Source: Microglena sp. YARC (Eukaryota > Chlorophyta > Chlorophyceae > Chlamydomonadales > Chlamydomonadaceae). From it: a stretch of DNA of 64,000 bases. Each line of letters begins with the position of its first letter. The first letter of the stretch is position 1. The notes under the pieces are model-generated. The model was not told the origin of the DNA. It ran no database searches and was given only the letters and a program-made list of their open reading frames with translations. The stretch is from assembly GCA_022414725.1 (NCBI GenBank), contig CM039464.1, positions 62,469,213 through 62,533,212 on the forward strand, in the 5' to 3' direction. Of the stretch, positions 9,306 through 24,195 are shown in pieces. The translations under genes were made by a program, and so were the position numbers.

Positions 9306-12300
9306 GTACAGGCCATTGGTATCTTACTTGGCTTTTACTTGACTTGAGTATCGACTTAACAAGACCCATCCCTTGACTGGACCCTATTATTGATATTAAT
9401 TTACTTGATTATCAAATATGACTGACTGGTTGTGTCAATGAAGTGGAGACCACCACCGGTCCCATCGCCAGCCAGGTACATGCCTTGTCCACTCCACACC
9501 ACACCACAATACACCACACCTCACCTCAACACACCTCTCCACTCCACTCCACTCCACTCCACTCTACTCCACTCCACTCCACTACCCTTAAGCCCCCATC
9601 CCCCCCTATCATCCTCTCTACCCTTACCTCCCTTCTCATCTTCCCTCCACAGGTCATTCACAGCCAGGCGTTTGCCTCCCAATCAGGTGCCAATGCCCTC
9701 GCTGTATTCTTTAGCGAAAACGTTATAACGTGCATCAGGCCTCGGACTACGCATGTGTGTGGCTCCAACGTCACTGTCACTGGCCAAGAAGGCCTTGGGT
9801 TGCTCTACAAATGTAACGACACAGATGTGGACAACTTCACAGTTGTCTCTCTCAGTTTCCTTTGCTGCATAATCGGACAAACTCCCCTACTCCCCATGAT
9901 CCTTTCCGTTAGGAGCCCCCAGGTGACACTTATTTTCTTGTGGTTAAAAAGCATGACATCCGAGTGCTTGAAAATTATATATCCTGTATTGATGATATGC
10001 ATTTTCTGATGTCCTGTTGGAGAGCATGTGGGGGACCTTCTATCTAGTCATCAAAACAGACCTAGTCTATCCTGCCATTTCACCAAATGATACTGTACAA
10101 ATGCCTGGTTCTTCTGCTATACTATATAACTAACCAACCAACGTCAAGTTCATCCATTTGATATCCATTTGTCAACTGCAGGCGGACATCAGCTCTGAAC
10201 TGCTCATCAAAACCTACGACCAGTTCGTGGAGCAAGCCACCTTCTTCTCAGACCCCCCTGCTACGACGCTCCTCACCTCTTCTGTCAAGCCAGCTGCTGG
10301 ATTCTCTGACGAGGCTGCTGTCACCCAGGTTGCTGAGGATCGAGATTCGGTACGTCACTTTAAATACAGGGGTTTTACAGCCCTCTTCCATTTGTCTAAG
10401 GCATTCTGGTGGGAAGGTTGCACAAAAGAGTGCCGGAGAACTCCCAAATTTGCAGTTTGCTTTTCCTCCCTGTGTTGGCTGCCTTCTCTGTTGTGGCTTG
10501 TATGTATTTAATATTATATATATATATTGGAGATCACCCAAAAGGGAATGGACAGGGCAGATGGGAGGAGACAGAGGCAAGGAGAGAGCATGATTTATAT
10601 GTACGTATGCATGTTACAGTCCAGGGGTAGGCTAAATATGCTAGAGAGATATGCCCAACCGTGATGGGAAGGGCTTAAAAGAAAAAGCATCGATGAACTA
10701 TACCCCAAACAATATTTTTACTGACGGGGGCTTGGTTGCCGCTTGGAAGGTTGGAAGATGGTTTGTGTGTTCTTGCCAGTCTCTATTGAAATTATTGAAA
10801 TGGGTACTTATTGAAATGGAAAGACCACATAATCAAGGAGCTTTTTCAAGTGGTGGTGTCTTTCTTTCTTTATTTTTATTAAAAGACACCAACAGTTTTA
10901 TTTTTATTAAAAGACACCAACAGTTTTATTTTTATTAAAAGACACCAACAGTTTTATTTTATTAAAAAGACACCAACAGTTTTATTTTCACCAACAGTTT
11001 TATTTTTAAAAGACACCAACAGTTTTATTTTTATTAAAAGACACCAACAGTTTTATTTTTATTTTTATTAAAAGACACCAACAGTTTTATTTTTATTAAA
11101 AGACACCAACAGTTTTATTTTTATTAAAAGACACCAACAGTTTTATTTTTATTAAAAGACACCAACAGTTTTATTTTTATTAAAAGACACCAACAGTTTT
11201 ATTTTTATTAAAAGACACCAACAGTTTTATTTTTATTAAAAGACACCAACAGTTTTTATTTTTATTAAATAAAAGACACCAACAGTTTTATTTTTATTAA
11301 AAGACACCAACAGTTTTATTTTTATTAAAAGACACCAACAGTTTTATTTAAAAGACACCAACAGTTTTATTTTTATTAAAAGACACCAACAGTTTTATTT
11401 TTTATTAAAAGACACCAACAGTTTTATTTTTATTAAAAGACACCAACAGTTTTATTTTTATTAAAAGACACCAACAGTTTTATTTTTATTAAAAGACACC
11501 AACAGTTTTATTTTTATTAAAAGACACCAACAGTTTTATTTTTATTAAAAAGACACCAACAGTTTTATTTTTATTAAAAGACACCAACAGTTTTATTTTT
11601 ATTAAAAGACACCAACAGTTTTATTTTTATTAAAAGACACCAACAGTTTTATTTTTATTAAAAGACACCAACAGTTTTATTTTTATTAAAAGACACCAAC
11701 AGTTTTATTTTTATTAAAAGACACCAACAGTTTTATTTTTATTAAAAGACACCAACAGTTTTATTTTTATTAAAAGACACCAACAGTTTTATTTTTATTA
11801 AAAGACACCAACAGTTTTATTTTTATTAAAAGACACCAACAGTTTTATTTTTATTAAAAGACACCAACAGTTTTATTTTTATTAAAAGACACCAACAGTT
11901 TTATTTTTATTAAAAGACACCAACAGTTTTATTTTTATTAAAAGACACCAACAGTTTTATTTTTATTAAAAGACACCAACAGTTTTATTTTTATTAAAAG
12001 ACACCAACAGTTTTATTTTTATTAAAAGACACCAACAGTTTTATTTTTATTAAAAGACACCAACAGTTTTATTTTTATTAAAAGACACCAACAGTTTTAT
12101 TTTTATTAAAAGACACCAACAGTTTTATTTTTATTAAAAGACACCAACAGTTTTTATTTTTATTAAAAGACACCAACAGTTTTATTTTTATTAAAAGACA
12201 CCAACAGTTTTATTTTTATTAAAAGACACCAACAGTTTTATTTTTATTAAAAGACACCAACAGTTTTATTTTTATTAAAAGACACCAACAGTTTATTTTT

Positions 12301-15300
12301 ATTAAAAGACACCAACAGTTTTATTTTTATTAAAAGACACCAACAGTTTTATTTTTATTAAAAGACACCAACAGTTTTTATTTTTATTAAAAGACACCAA
12401 CAGTTTTTTTTATTTTTTATTAAAAGACACCAACAGTTTTATTTTTATTAAAAGACACCAACAGTTTTATTTTTATTAAAAGACACCAACAGTTTTATTT
12501 TTTATTAAAAGACACCAACAGTTTTATTTTTATTAAAAGACACCAACAGTTTTATTTTTATTAAAAGACACCAACAGTTTTATTTTTATTAAAAGACACC
12601 AACAGTTTTATTTTTATTAAAAGACACCAACAGTTTTATTTTTATTAAAAGACACCAACAGTTTTATTTTTATTAAAAGACACCAACAGTTTTATTTTTA
12701 TTAAAAGACACCAACAGTTTTATTTTTATTAAAAGACACCAACAGTTTTTTATTTTTATTAAAAAGACACCAACAGTTTTATTTTTATTAAAAGACACCA
12801 ACAGTTTTATTTTTATTAAAAGACACCAACAGTTTTATTTTTATTAAAAGACACCAACAGTTTTTATTTTTATTAAAAGACACCAACAGTTTTATTTTTA
12901 TTAAAAGACACCAACAGTTTTATTTTTATTAAAAGACACCAACAGTTTTATTTTTATTAAAAGACACCAACAGTTTTATTTTTTATTAAAAGACACCAAC
13001 AGTTTTATTTTTATTAAAAGACACCAACAGTTTTATTTTTATTAAAAGACACCAACAGTTTTATTTTTATTAAAAGACACCAACAGTTTTATTTTTATTA
13101 AAAGACACCAACAGTTTTATTTTTATTAAAAGACACCAACAGTTTTATTTTTATTAAAAGACACCAACAGTTTTATTTTTATTAAAAGACACCAACAGTT
13201 TTATTTTTATTAAAAGACACCAACAGTTTTATTTTTATTAAAAGACACCAACAGTTTTATTTTTATTAAAAGACACCAACAGTTTTATTTTTATTAAAAG
13301 ACACCAACAGTTTTATTTTTATTAAAAGACACCAACAGTTTTTATTTTTATTAAAAGACACCAACAGTTTTATTTTTATTAAAAGACACCAACAGTTTTA
13401 TTTTTATTAAAAGACACCAACAGTTTTATTTTTATTAAAAGACACCAACAGTTTTATTTTTATTAAAAGACACCAACAGTTTTATTTTTATTAAAAGACA
13501 CCAACAGTTTTATTTTTTATTAAAAGACACCAACAGTTTTTTTTTTATTATTAAAAGACACCAACAGTTTTATTTTTATTAAAAGACACCAACAGTTTTA
13601 TTTTTATTAAAAGACACCAACAGTTTTATTTTTATTAAAAGACACCAACAGTTTTATTTTTATTAAAAGACACCAACAGTTTTATTTTTTATTAAAAGAC
13701 ACCAACAGTTTTATTTTTATTAAAAGACACCAACAGTTTTATTTTTATTAAAAGACACCAACAGTTTTATTTTTTATTAAAAGACACCAACAGTTTTATT
13801 TTTATTAAAAGACACCAACAGTTTTATTTTTATTAAAAGACACCAACAGTTTTATTTTTATTAAAAGACACCAACAGTTTTATTTTTATTAAAAGACACC
13901 AACAGTTTTATTTTTATTAAAAGACACCAACAGTTTTTATTTTTTATTAAAAGACACCAACAGTTTTATTTTTATTAAAAGACACCAACAGTTTTATTTT
14001 TATTAAAAGACACCAACAGTTTTATTTTTTATTAAAAGACACCAACAGTTTTATTTTTATTAAAAGACACCAACAGTTTTATTTTTATTAAAAGACACCA
14101 ACAGTTTTATTTTTATTAAAAGACACCAACAGTTTTATTTTTATTAAAAGACACCAACAGTTTTATTTTTATTAAAAGACACAACAGTTTTATTTTTATT
14201 AAAAGACACCAACAGTTTTATTTTTATTAAAAGACACCAACAGTTTTATTTTTATTAAAAGACACCAACAGTTTTATTTTTATTAAAAGACACCAACAGT
14301 TTTATTTTTATTAAAAGACACCAACAGTTTTATTTTTATTAAAAGACACCAACAGTTTTTATTTTTATTAAAAGACACCAACAGTTTTATTTTTATTAAA
14401 AGACACCAACAGTTTTATTTTTATTAAAAGACACCAACAGTTTTATTTTTATTAAAAGACACCAACAGTTTTATTTTTTATTAAAAGACACCAACAGTTT
14501 TATTTTTATTAAAAGACACCAACAGTTTTATTTTTATTAAAAGACACCAACAGTTTTATTTTTATTAAAAGACACCAACAGTTTTATTTTTATTAAAAGA
14601 CACCAACAGTTTTATTTTTTTATTAAAAGACACCAACAGTTTTATTTTTATTAAAAGACACCAACAGTTTTATTTTTATTAAAAGACACCAACAGTTTTA
14701 TTTTTATTAAAAGACACCAACAGTTTTATTTTTATTAAAAGACACCAACAGTTTTATTTTTATTAAAAGACACCAACAGTTTTTATTTTTATTAAAAGAC
14801 ACCAACAGTTTTATTTTTATTAAAAGACACCAACAGTTTTATTTTTATTAAAAGACACCAACAGTTTTATTTTTATTAAAAGACACCAACAGTTTTATTT
14901 TTTATTAAAAGACACCAACAGTTTTATTTTTTATTAAAAGACACCAACAGTTTTATTTTTATTAAAAGACACCAACAGTTTTATTTTTATTAAAAGACAC
15001 CAACAGTTTTTATTTTTATTAAAAGACACCAACAGTTTTATTTTTATTAAAAGACACCAACAGTTTTATTTTTATTAAAAGACACCAACAGTTTTATTTT
15101 TATTAAAAGACACCAACAGTTTTATTTTTATTAAAAGACACCAACAGTTTTATTTTTATTAAAAGACACCAACAGTTTTATTTTTATTAAAAGACACCAA
15201 CAGTTTTATTTTTATTAAAAGACACCAACAGTTTTATTTTTATTAAAAGACACCAACAGTTTTATTTTTATTAAAAGACACCAACAGTTTTATTTTTATT

Positions 15301-18300
15301 AAAAGACACCAACAGTTTTATTTTTTATTAAAAGACACCAACAGTTTTATTTTTTATTAAAAGACACCAACAGTTTTATTTTTATTAAAAGACACCAACA
15401 GTTTTATTTTTATTAAAAGACACCAACAGTTTTATTTTTATTAAAAGACACCAACAGTTTTATTTTTATTAAAAGACACCAACAGTTTTATTTTTATTAA
15501 AAGACACCAACAGTTTTATTTTTATTAAAAGACACCAACAGTTTTATTTTCATTAAAAGACACCAACAGTTTTATTTTTATTAAAAGACAACAACAGTTT
15601 TATTTTTATTAAAAGACACCAACACGTTTAAATGGGCATTTAGAATACATGTTTATTATGGTGCTCATGCAAATTACAAATTTGGTTTCTTTAGCTTACT
15701 TGCATGCATATATATGCATACCTCATCCGAATTCGGTTGCACTGGTAAAATAGCAGTGGAAATCTACATGTTGTGATCCCTTTTAAAGGGCAAGGCACTA
15801 GTTGATCTGCGCTTGATACTACGCCAAAACAAGGGTCTGATTGCCAGTGTGGTTATTTTACCAGTGCAACCAGTGCATACCATTTCTTTTCATCCCTAAC
15901 ATAGCCTATCCACGTCTTGCCTAGACCATTATGTGAGGGACTCAGCCAAAGGAGAACAGTAGGTTATGATTACGCCTGGTGGGGCGTGGTGTTAAGGGAC
16001 CCCGTCGTACGCGAGCAGAGAACGGTCTACCACCTCGACTGGACAAGCTACCATCGCAGTTAACAACGACCTGCAACGCTAAGGGCGACCGTAGGGGGAA
16101 TGGAACCCCCGACCCTTTGTCCTCAAAGCGATTTGGTCTACCACTAGACCAGTATATATCACTGAAAGAGGCTGAAAGGAGAACAACTTAACTGTAGCAC
16201 CCTTTCTGCACCTCATGTCCTTTGTACGCCCTACCCTACTAGCTCTGAATAGCCAGATATGACCCGAAATAGCTCGATAGCCTGGAAACACAAACACCTA
16301 CCTACTCCTACCTCCCTGCACCTGCAAAATCCTACCTAAAAACACCTACCAACAAACACCTACCTGAGTACTAATAACAACATACACCTACCTACATTAT
16401 CCTACCTACAAACACCTACCTACACCTACCTACAAACACCTACCTACATACACCTACCAACACCTACCAATCTACACCTACCTACAAAAACCTACCTAAA
16501 AACTAATAACTACATCCACCTACCTACGTGAACCTACCTACACAAACACCTACATACACCTACCTACAAACACCTACCTACACCACCTACCTGAACACAC
16601 CTTCCTAAAAACACCTACCTACCCAAACCTCCCTACACCTCCCTACCAACACCTACCTACCAACACCTACCCGCATGCGCCTACCTACAAACACCAACCT
16701 ACCTACACCTGCAAACAAACACCTAAATACACCAACCTACGTACACCTACCTACAAACACCAACCTACCTACACCTTCAAACAAACACCTAAATACACCT
16801 ACCTACATACACCTACCTACATACACCTACCTACATACACCTACCTACATACACCTACCTACATACACCTACCTACATACACCTACCTACATACACCTAC
16901 CTACATACACCTACCTACATACACCTACATACATACACCTACCTACCCACACCTACCTACATACACCTACCTACCTACCTACATACACCTACCTACATAC
17001 ACCTACCTACATACACCTACCTACATACACCTACCTACATACACCTACCTACATACACCTACCTACCCACACCTACCTACATACACCTACCTACATACAC
17101 CTACATACATACACCTACCTACATACACCTACATACATACACCTACATACATACACCTACCTACCAACACCTACCTACCCACACCTACCTACATACACCT
17201 ACATACATACACCTACATACATACAACTACCTACATACACCTACCTACATACATCTACCTACATACACCTACCTACATACACCTACCTACATACACCCAC
17301 CTACACCTACCTACGCCGAACTACCCCTACCCACACCTACCCACACCAACCCACACCTTCCTACAACTACCTTCAACTAGTAACCCACACCTGCCTACCT
17401 ACCTACCTACTTACCTACCTACCTACACCTACCTACCTACCTACCTACCTACCTACCTACCTACCTACCTACCTACCTACCTACCTACCTACCTACCTAC
17501 CTACCTACCTACCTACCTACCTACCTACCTACCTACCCACACCTACCTACCTACACCTACCTACACCTACCTACCTACCTACCTACACCTACCTACACCT
17601 ACCTACCTACCTACCTGCCTACCTACCTGCCTACCTACCTGCCTACCTACCTGCCTTCCTACCTACACATACCTACCTACCTACCTACCTACACATACCT
17701 ACCTACCTACCTACCTACCTACCTACCTACCTACCTACCTACCTGCCTACCCACACCTACCTACCTACACCTACCTACACCTACCTACCTACCTACCTAC
17801 ACCTACCTACACCTACCTACCTACCTACCTGCCTACCTACCTGCCTACCTACCTGCCTACCTACCTGCCTTCCTACCTACACATACCTACCTACAACTAC
17901 CTACCAACACCTATCTATCTACCTACCTACCTACACCTACCTACCTGCCTACACCTACATACACCTACCTATCTACCTAACTACCTACCTGCCTACACCT
18001 ACATACACTTACCTACCTACCTACCTACCTACCTAAAAACACCTACCTACCTACCTACACCTACCTACACCTACCTACGCCAAACTACCCCTACCCACAC
18101 CTACCCACACAAACACACACCTTCCTACAACTACCTACAACTAGTAACCCACATCTACCTCCCTACACCTGCGTACATACCCCTGTCTACATACACCTTC
18201 CTTCCTACAAAAAATGCTCGGCCGTGCCTACCAGCTCTACCTGCTTGCTGCCCTTGCATTGACTTTTCAATAGTTGAGCCTTTACTCAGTGGCTTTATGT

Positions 18301-21300
18301 GGCTCGGACTTTAATCAATGGCTTATATACAATTATCTGTTTAAACTGTTAAATTTATAAGTATATTCAAATTATAACTGTTATCTCCATACATGTCTAG
18401 TCCCCAAAATGCCCTAGTTCGGGACAAGAGTGTGGGACAGAGCCGTACACACCCCAAAATGATTGGAATCAAATTCTGAGTTGATAGCGTTTCTCGTGAG
18501 TGTTTTAGCTAGGCGCGCAGCTATTTTTTGTTCCCATAGGCATTCCGTCGCGATCAGTTAGCAGTACGCGAGATGAACGATACATTTTAAGACAAATTCA
18601 ATCCGCGTCAAATAGGAGGTTGCGCGAGCTATCGTGAATCAAGTTTCCGCGGGACCAAAGGCTTATCTAAACCCTACCGCAAGGTTGGAGGCTGCGCTTC
18701 AGCCTCGGCTTCTGAGGAAACTGCAACAGCAATTCCACCTGCCATTTCGGCCTATTCCCGCATTCCACCTGCCATTTCGGCCTATACCTGGGAAATATCC
18801 CAAATCAAAATCGAACGTAAGATGTGGATGTTTAATGAAAAGAAGAAAGCAAATTATTTTTTTTACTGTTTTTTGAAAGTGGGATTTGAAATTTCAAATT
18901 TCGATTTTTTGAAAAGTGATTCCATACCCTTTGCTGACAAGACAAACACACACAACGATGCAGTTGCGGCTCAGGAGCTTGTAACATAATTAGGGACTCC
19001 TAAATTGGCCCAAAATGTGCAAATACTCAGTGATTTTTGGCTTTGTACAGCCCGTACTGCCCCAGTATCTTCCACAACCTGCTGTGACAATGACTTGCAA
19101 GGAAAGGTGTGGAAAACAGGGCAACCTAATTCAATTTTCGAAAAACAAAATCGACTGCTTTTGGCTCTGTCCCACATTTGTGTAAAATAGGTTTTGAATT
19201 AGGGAACCCCATAGTGAAAAAAGAAAAGTCTTGACTTTATCTGGTTCCCAAACCCTGAGCAAACCCAACTCCAAGTGTTGAGCTGATGTGGTTAAGCAAC
19301 TTTGTAGCATTTTTTGTTTCTGCTGGACTGTAGTCCATAGGTCTGAACCGTTTGTCCCAAAAGGCCAATAATTAGGCATTTATGGAGATATGTATAAAAA
19401 CAGTTGTAACTAGGGGTCGGCTATGTTATATAATAATTAATATTAGATAATATTAGTCGGCGGAGCCGTCTAGTATTAGTCGGATTTGTACTGCCTGTAC
19501 TTCGGGGGTGTTTTCTCCTTTTCTTCGCTTTCTTTCTTCTCGCGGCATTACGCTTTCATTTTTCTCGCAGCTTCCTACCATATCGCAGCTTCGCAGCTTG
19601 CCTAATCAACGCGCGTTAGGTTAGTTTCGCTTATATTTGTGTGTGACAGCGATATGCCACCGACGGAGCCCAGGGCGGTCAAGCGCGGTAGAACGCTTTA
19701 GAGCCAACTGAACGATGGTGGAATGCAGCAACACAACTGCACATTGTGGAAGCCGGAGGTGCTTGTTGCGCGCCTAAACTGGGACAAGTTCACCTACCAC
19801 AACGAGTACCACGTGGCCCTCAGTGAGAGCCCAGGCACTCTCGGGGCAATAACCAATACTCCGCCTCGAACCCCCACCAGACAACCAAGCAGCACAAGGA
19901 ATCTTTCACAGTTGCTAGGACCATCAGGACGGAGGATGGCCCTAACTTGATCATCATGGATGGGGCAGATTTGGCTTCCCCCTCCAAGAACACGAGGTCT
20001 AGGACAGCTGGGAATTCCCCCTCCAGGAACACACACACAAATATAAACGTACACACACACTAACAGATACAAACACACACAAACACATACATACGCACAC
20101 ACATACATACGCACACACATACAAACACACACTAACACACATGCAAACACAAACAATGATACAGACAAACACACACAAACACACACAAACACACACAAAC
20201 ACATACACACACAAACACACATACAAACGCGCGCACACAAACACACACAAGCACATACAAACACACACACAAACACATACATTCACACACATACACACAC
20301 GCGCACACACACACACACACACTCACACACACACACAAAAACACATACAAACACATACAAACACTTACAATGAAACAAACACACACGAACACGTACATAC
20401 ACACAAACACACATACCAACGCGCGCAAACACACACACACACACACACAAAAACACATACAACCACATACAAACACATACAATGAAACAAACACACACGA
20501 ACACGTACATACACACAAACACACATACCAACGCGCGCAAACACACACACAAACAAACACATACAATGATACAAACACACACAAAAAAACATACAAACAC
20601 ACACACATACACATACATATGAACACATACAGACAAACGCGCATAGACAAAACACACATACACACACAACCACACATACAAATGCACTCCCCAAACACAC
20701 ATACACACACAACCACACATACAAATGCACTCCCCAAACACACATACACACACAACCACACATACAAATGCACTCCCCAACCACACATACACACACAACC
20801 ACACATACAAATGCACTCCCCAAACACAAATACACACACAACCACACATACAAATGCACTCCCAAACACACACAGCTCCTGATCACCCCTCCACCACCAC
20901 TCTACAATCTCGTGGAGCCAACTCTGATCAGCAGATTTCCCCTTTGATGTATGGAAGGCATGTCCCATAGATAAACAGAATGGGCAGCTACTTCAAAAAA
21001 ACAACTTGCATAATTAACTTTGTATCACTACTAAAACCAGAGCTAGTGCACCTCAGAGCTGCCCAGAAGCTGGTGCTTGCAGCTTTCTTTAGTGATTTCG
21101 ACACAGCTTTGCTACAGTACCTCTTTTGCCTAAGACCACAATGCTCGGCCACAACGTTGATTGAGCATTAGGCCACGGGCCTGTTCATATGATAGTTCCA
21201 CTTTTCCAGTTCCTCGTTTCAAATGCTTTATTTTATTTTTGTTAGCATCCAGATTGGCTCCCAACAAAATCCGGCTCCATTAAAGGCTTAGTTATTCTAC

Positions 21301-23018
21301 AACATATTTGGTACTATAAAAATGATTTAGACAACTAAATCTGACTAATATTGAACTAATATTAGTCGAATATTATATAATATTATACAATATTCGTTTT
21401 TCCCCCAATAATATAAGTTGCCGATCCCTAGTTGTAACTGGCTGTATTTGCATCATCCACCAACACCAAGTAAGGATCCAATAATGTAACAATCCAGCTG
21501 CAACCATGTAAGCATCCAATCATGTAACAATCCAGCTGCAACCATGTAAGCATCCAATCATGTAACAATCCAGATGCAACCATGTAAGCATCCAATCATG
21601 TAACAATCCAGATGCAACCATGTAAGCATCCAATCATGTAACAATCCAGATGCAACCATGTAAGCATCCAATCATGTAACAATCCAGATGCAACCATGTA
21701 AGCATCCAATCATGTAACAATCCAGATGCAACCATGTAAGCATCCAATCATGTAACAATCCAGATGCAACCATGTAAGCATCCAATCATGTAACAATCCA
21801 GATGCAACCATGTAAGCATCCAATCATGTAACAATCCAGATGCAACCGTGTAAGATTCCAATCCCAGTCCTATTAGGACTATCGGCAGGAAACTTAAATC
21901 TAACTGAACTTTTGTTTAATCTGCCGTATACCCTGCTAGACACAAAGCTATGTTTGCTGCTGTATGTGTATATAATCAAGGATCCTAAGAGGGGGTGGGG
22001 GGGGGGAGGGGGAGGTCCATTAAACATTCCCTGCCCCCCTTCCCTCTCCAGATTGCCGTCCTTGCTCTTTTGATCACCACCAACATTTCGGACTTCATCG
22101 CCAAGGCTGAGCTGACATGCAACAATGCCATAACCTTTGAGGCTCCTATGAGGCAAGACACGCTCGCCATCTCTGTCATCTACTTTCATTGCGGCAATGC
22201 ACCCATCCCCGAGTTCCCCATCTCGGAGCTTTCCTCAGTCATCAACCTGGTACCTGAGCTGTGCTGCGCCCCTACACCCCCGGCGTTCCCTGGAATGCCT
22301 GGCCTGCCACCTTCATCTCCTCCTCCATCATTGGTCATGCTCCTGGTTGTGGTGGATAGCACTGAAGGAGCCTGCCGCCGCCACAGCCTCCGCCATTTCT
22401 TGTTAGCATGTGAACCTGACGAGGACGCCATCTATGATTCACTCCAAGTATGTTTTAATACACCAAGCTAATCAGCTCCTCATTTTCACCCACCAACACT
22501 CACACACACTCACTCACACACCACACACCATTACCCCCCCTCCGCACACACCCACACCCTCACCCTGACCTACCTACACCTCTCACTCAACCTCTTCACC
22601 CGGACCTCCCTGATAAGGTTGTGTCCTGCCTCTGCCACAATGTGTTGCAGCCATCTGCCTCAAGTGCGGGGTGCATGAGTGTAATTGCAAACCCAGGCAC
22701 ATATAAGGTTGATGGGGCCATGTATGGAAGGTGTATGTAAGGTAGATGTTGCAGCCATCTGCCTCAAGTGCGGGGTGCATGAGTGTAATTGCAAACCCAG
22801 GCACATATAAGGTTGATGGGGCCATGTATGGTAGGTGTATGGAAGGTAGGTGTTGCAGCCATCTGCCTCAAGTGCGGGGTGCATGAGTGTAATTGCAAAC
22901 CCAGGCACATATAAGGTTGATGGGGCCATGTATGGAAGGTGTATGTAAGGTAGATGTTGCAGCCATCTGCCTCAAGTGCCCCCCCCTCCCCCACCCACCC
23001 ACCCACCCCACCCCCACG

Positions 23019-23055
<37 letters not shown>

Positions 23056-24151
23056 GATATACCCACACAACAACTCCCGCTATGGCCCACCCAATGTCAG
23101 CCTCTCAGCCTCCCTCAACCCCACATTTTCATCTACCTTGCCTCACTCCCCCTGCCCCCTCCCCCACCCCCACCCACCCACTCACCCTCCCTCCCACACC
23201 CACTCCCCACCTCCTCACTGCAGTAAACCCACCAGCAGCAAAGCAGTGCCCACACCAAATCTCCCAATGGCCCACACAATGTACCCACAATATACCCCCC
23301 ACACACACACCCCATGTCACTGCAGACAACCTTGGATGTCTTCCACAATGACACCGACCCTCAGATGCTTGACTTCAACTTCACTCGTGGTGAACCCACT
23401 GGTGGTAATAACAACACAAGTCCTGACAGCTTCATTCTTACCTTCATGGCTGAGGGAAGTGACCAAGAGGTGGATGGACTGGGCAACTATGTGGCGTTGA
23501 GAATCTCAGAGCTTGTGGAGGAGGGCAATATTGTTTGCAACTCAGTGATCACTATTATAGGCACGCTGGATCCATCTACGATGCAGGTGCGCAATGGCAA
23601 GGTTAGGGGAGGGGGGGGGGGGGGGGGGGCTGGGTAGAAGCTGGAGAGGTGCAGTTGTGTTAGTAGGTGCGGTTGTGGTAGGTGCGCCATTGTGTGCAAC
23701 TCAGTGATCACCCTTATAGGCACGCTGGATCCGTCTATGATGCAGGTGCGCAATGGCAAGGTTAGGGAGGGGGGGGGGGGGGGGGGGCTGGGTAGAAGCT
23801 GGAGAGGTGCGGTTGTGGTAGGTGCGCCATTGTGTGCGACTCAGTGATCACCCGTATAGGCACGCTAGATCCATCTACGATGCAGATGCGCAGCGGCAGG
23901 GTAGTGGAGCTGTTGTGGGTGGGGTGGGTGGGGGTGAGGCTGGGTTGAAGCTGGTTGGGCGCTTTATCCAAGTTAGCTTTTATTTAAACACCCACTATGC
24001 ACCAACTTACCCCACTCCTGCTGCACTTAGCCTGCCAGGCTCAGAACTTTACCAACGACACGGCTTCCTTCTCCGTCCCATCCTCTGCTGAGTCCCTAAG
24101 TTCTCCACCCGCGTTGTCACCTCCACCATGCTCACCATCCCCCCCCCCCCC

Positions 24152-24195
<44 letters not shown>

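Noticed and set aside
16079..16174. Possible functional tRNA gene on the minus strand
   Set aside because: A and B boxes are present but no proper acceptor stem closes, and the tRNA-like part is the head of a dispersed element with target duplications.
16675..18036. 453-codon frame rich in PTYLPTYTYLH
   Set aside because: Pure CCTA/CACCTA microsatellite; composition explains the frame.
20132..20968. Cys/Val-rich frames on the minus strand up to 278 codons
   Set aside because: Translation of a GT/CA microsatellite inside a non-autonomous hAT-like element.
21478..21850. CRISPR-like direct repeats (also 10870-15624 and 53455-57120)
   Set aside because: Units are contiguous with no spacers and lie in introns of a eukaryotic genome.
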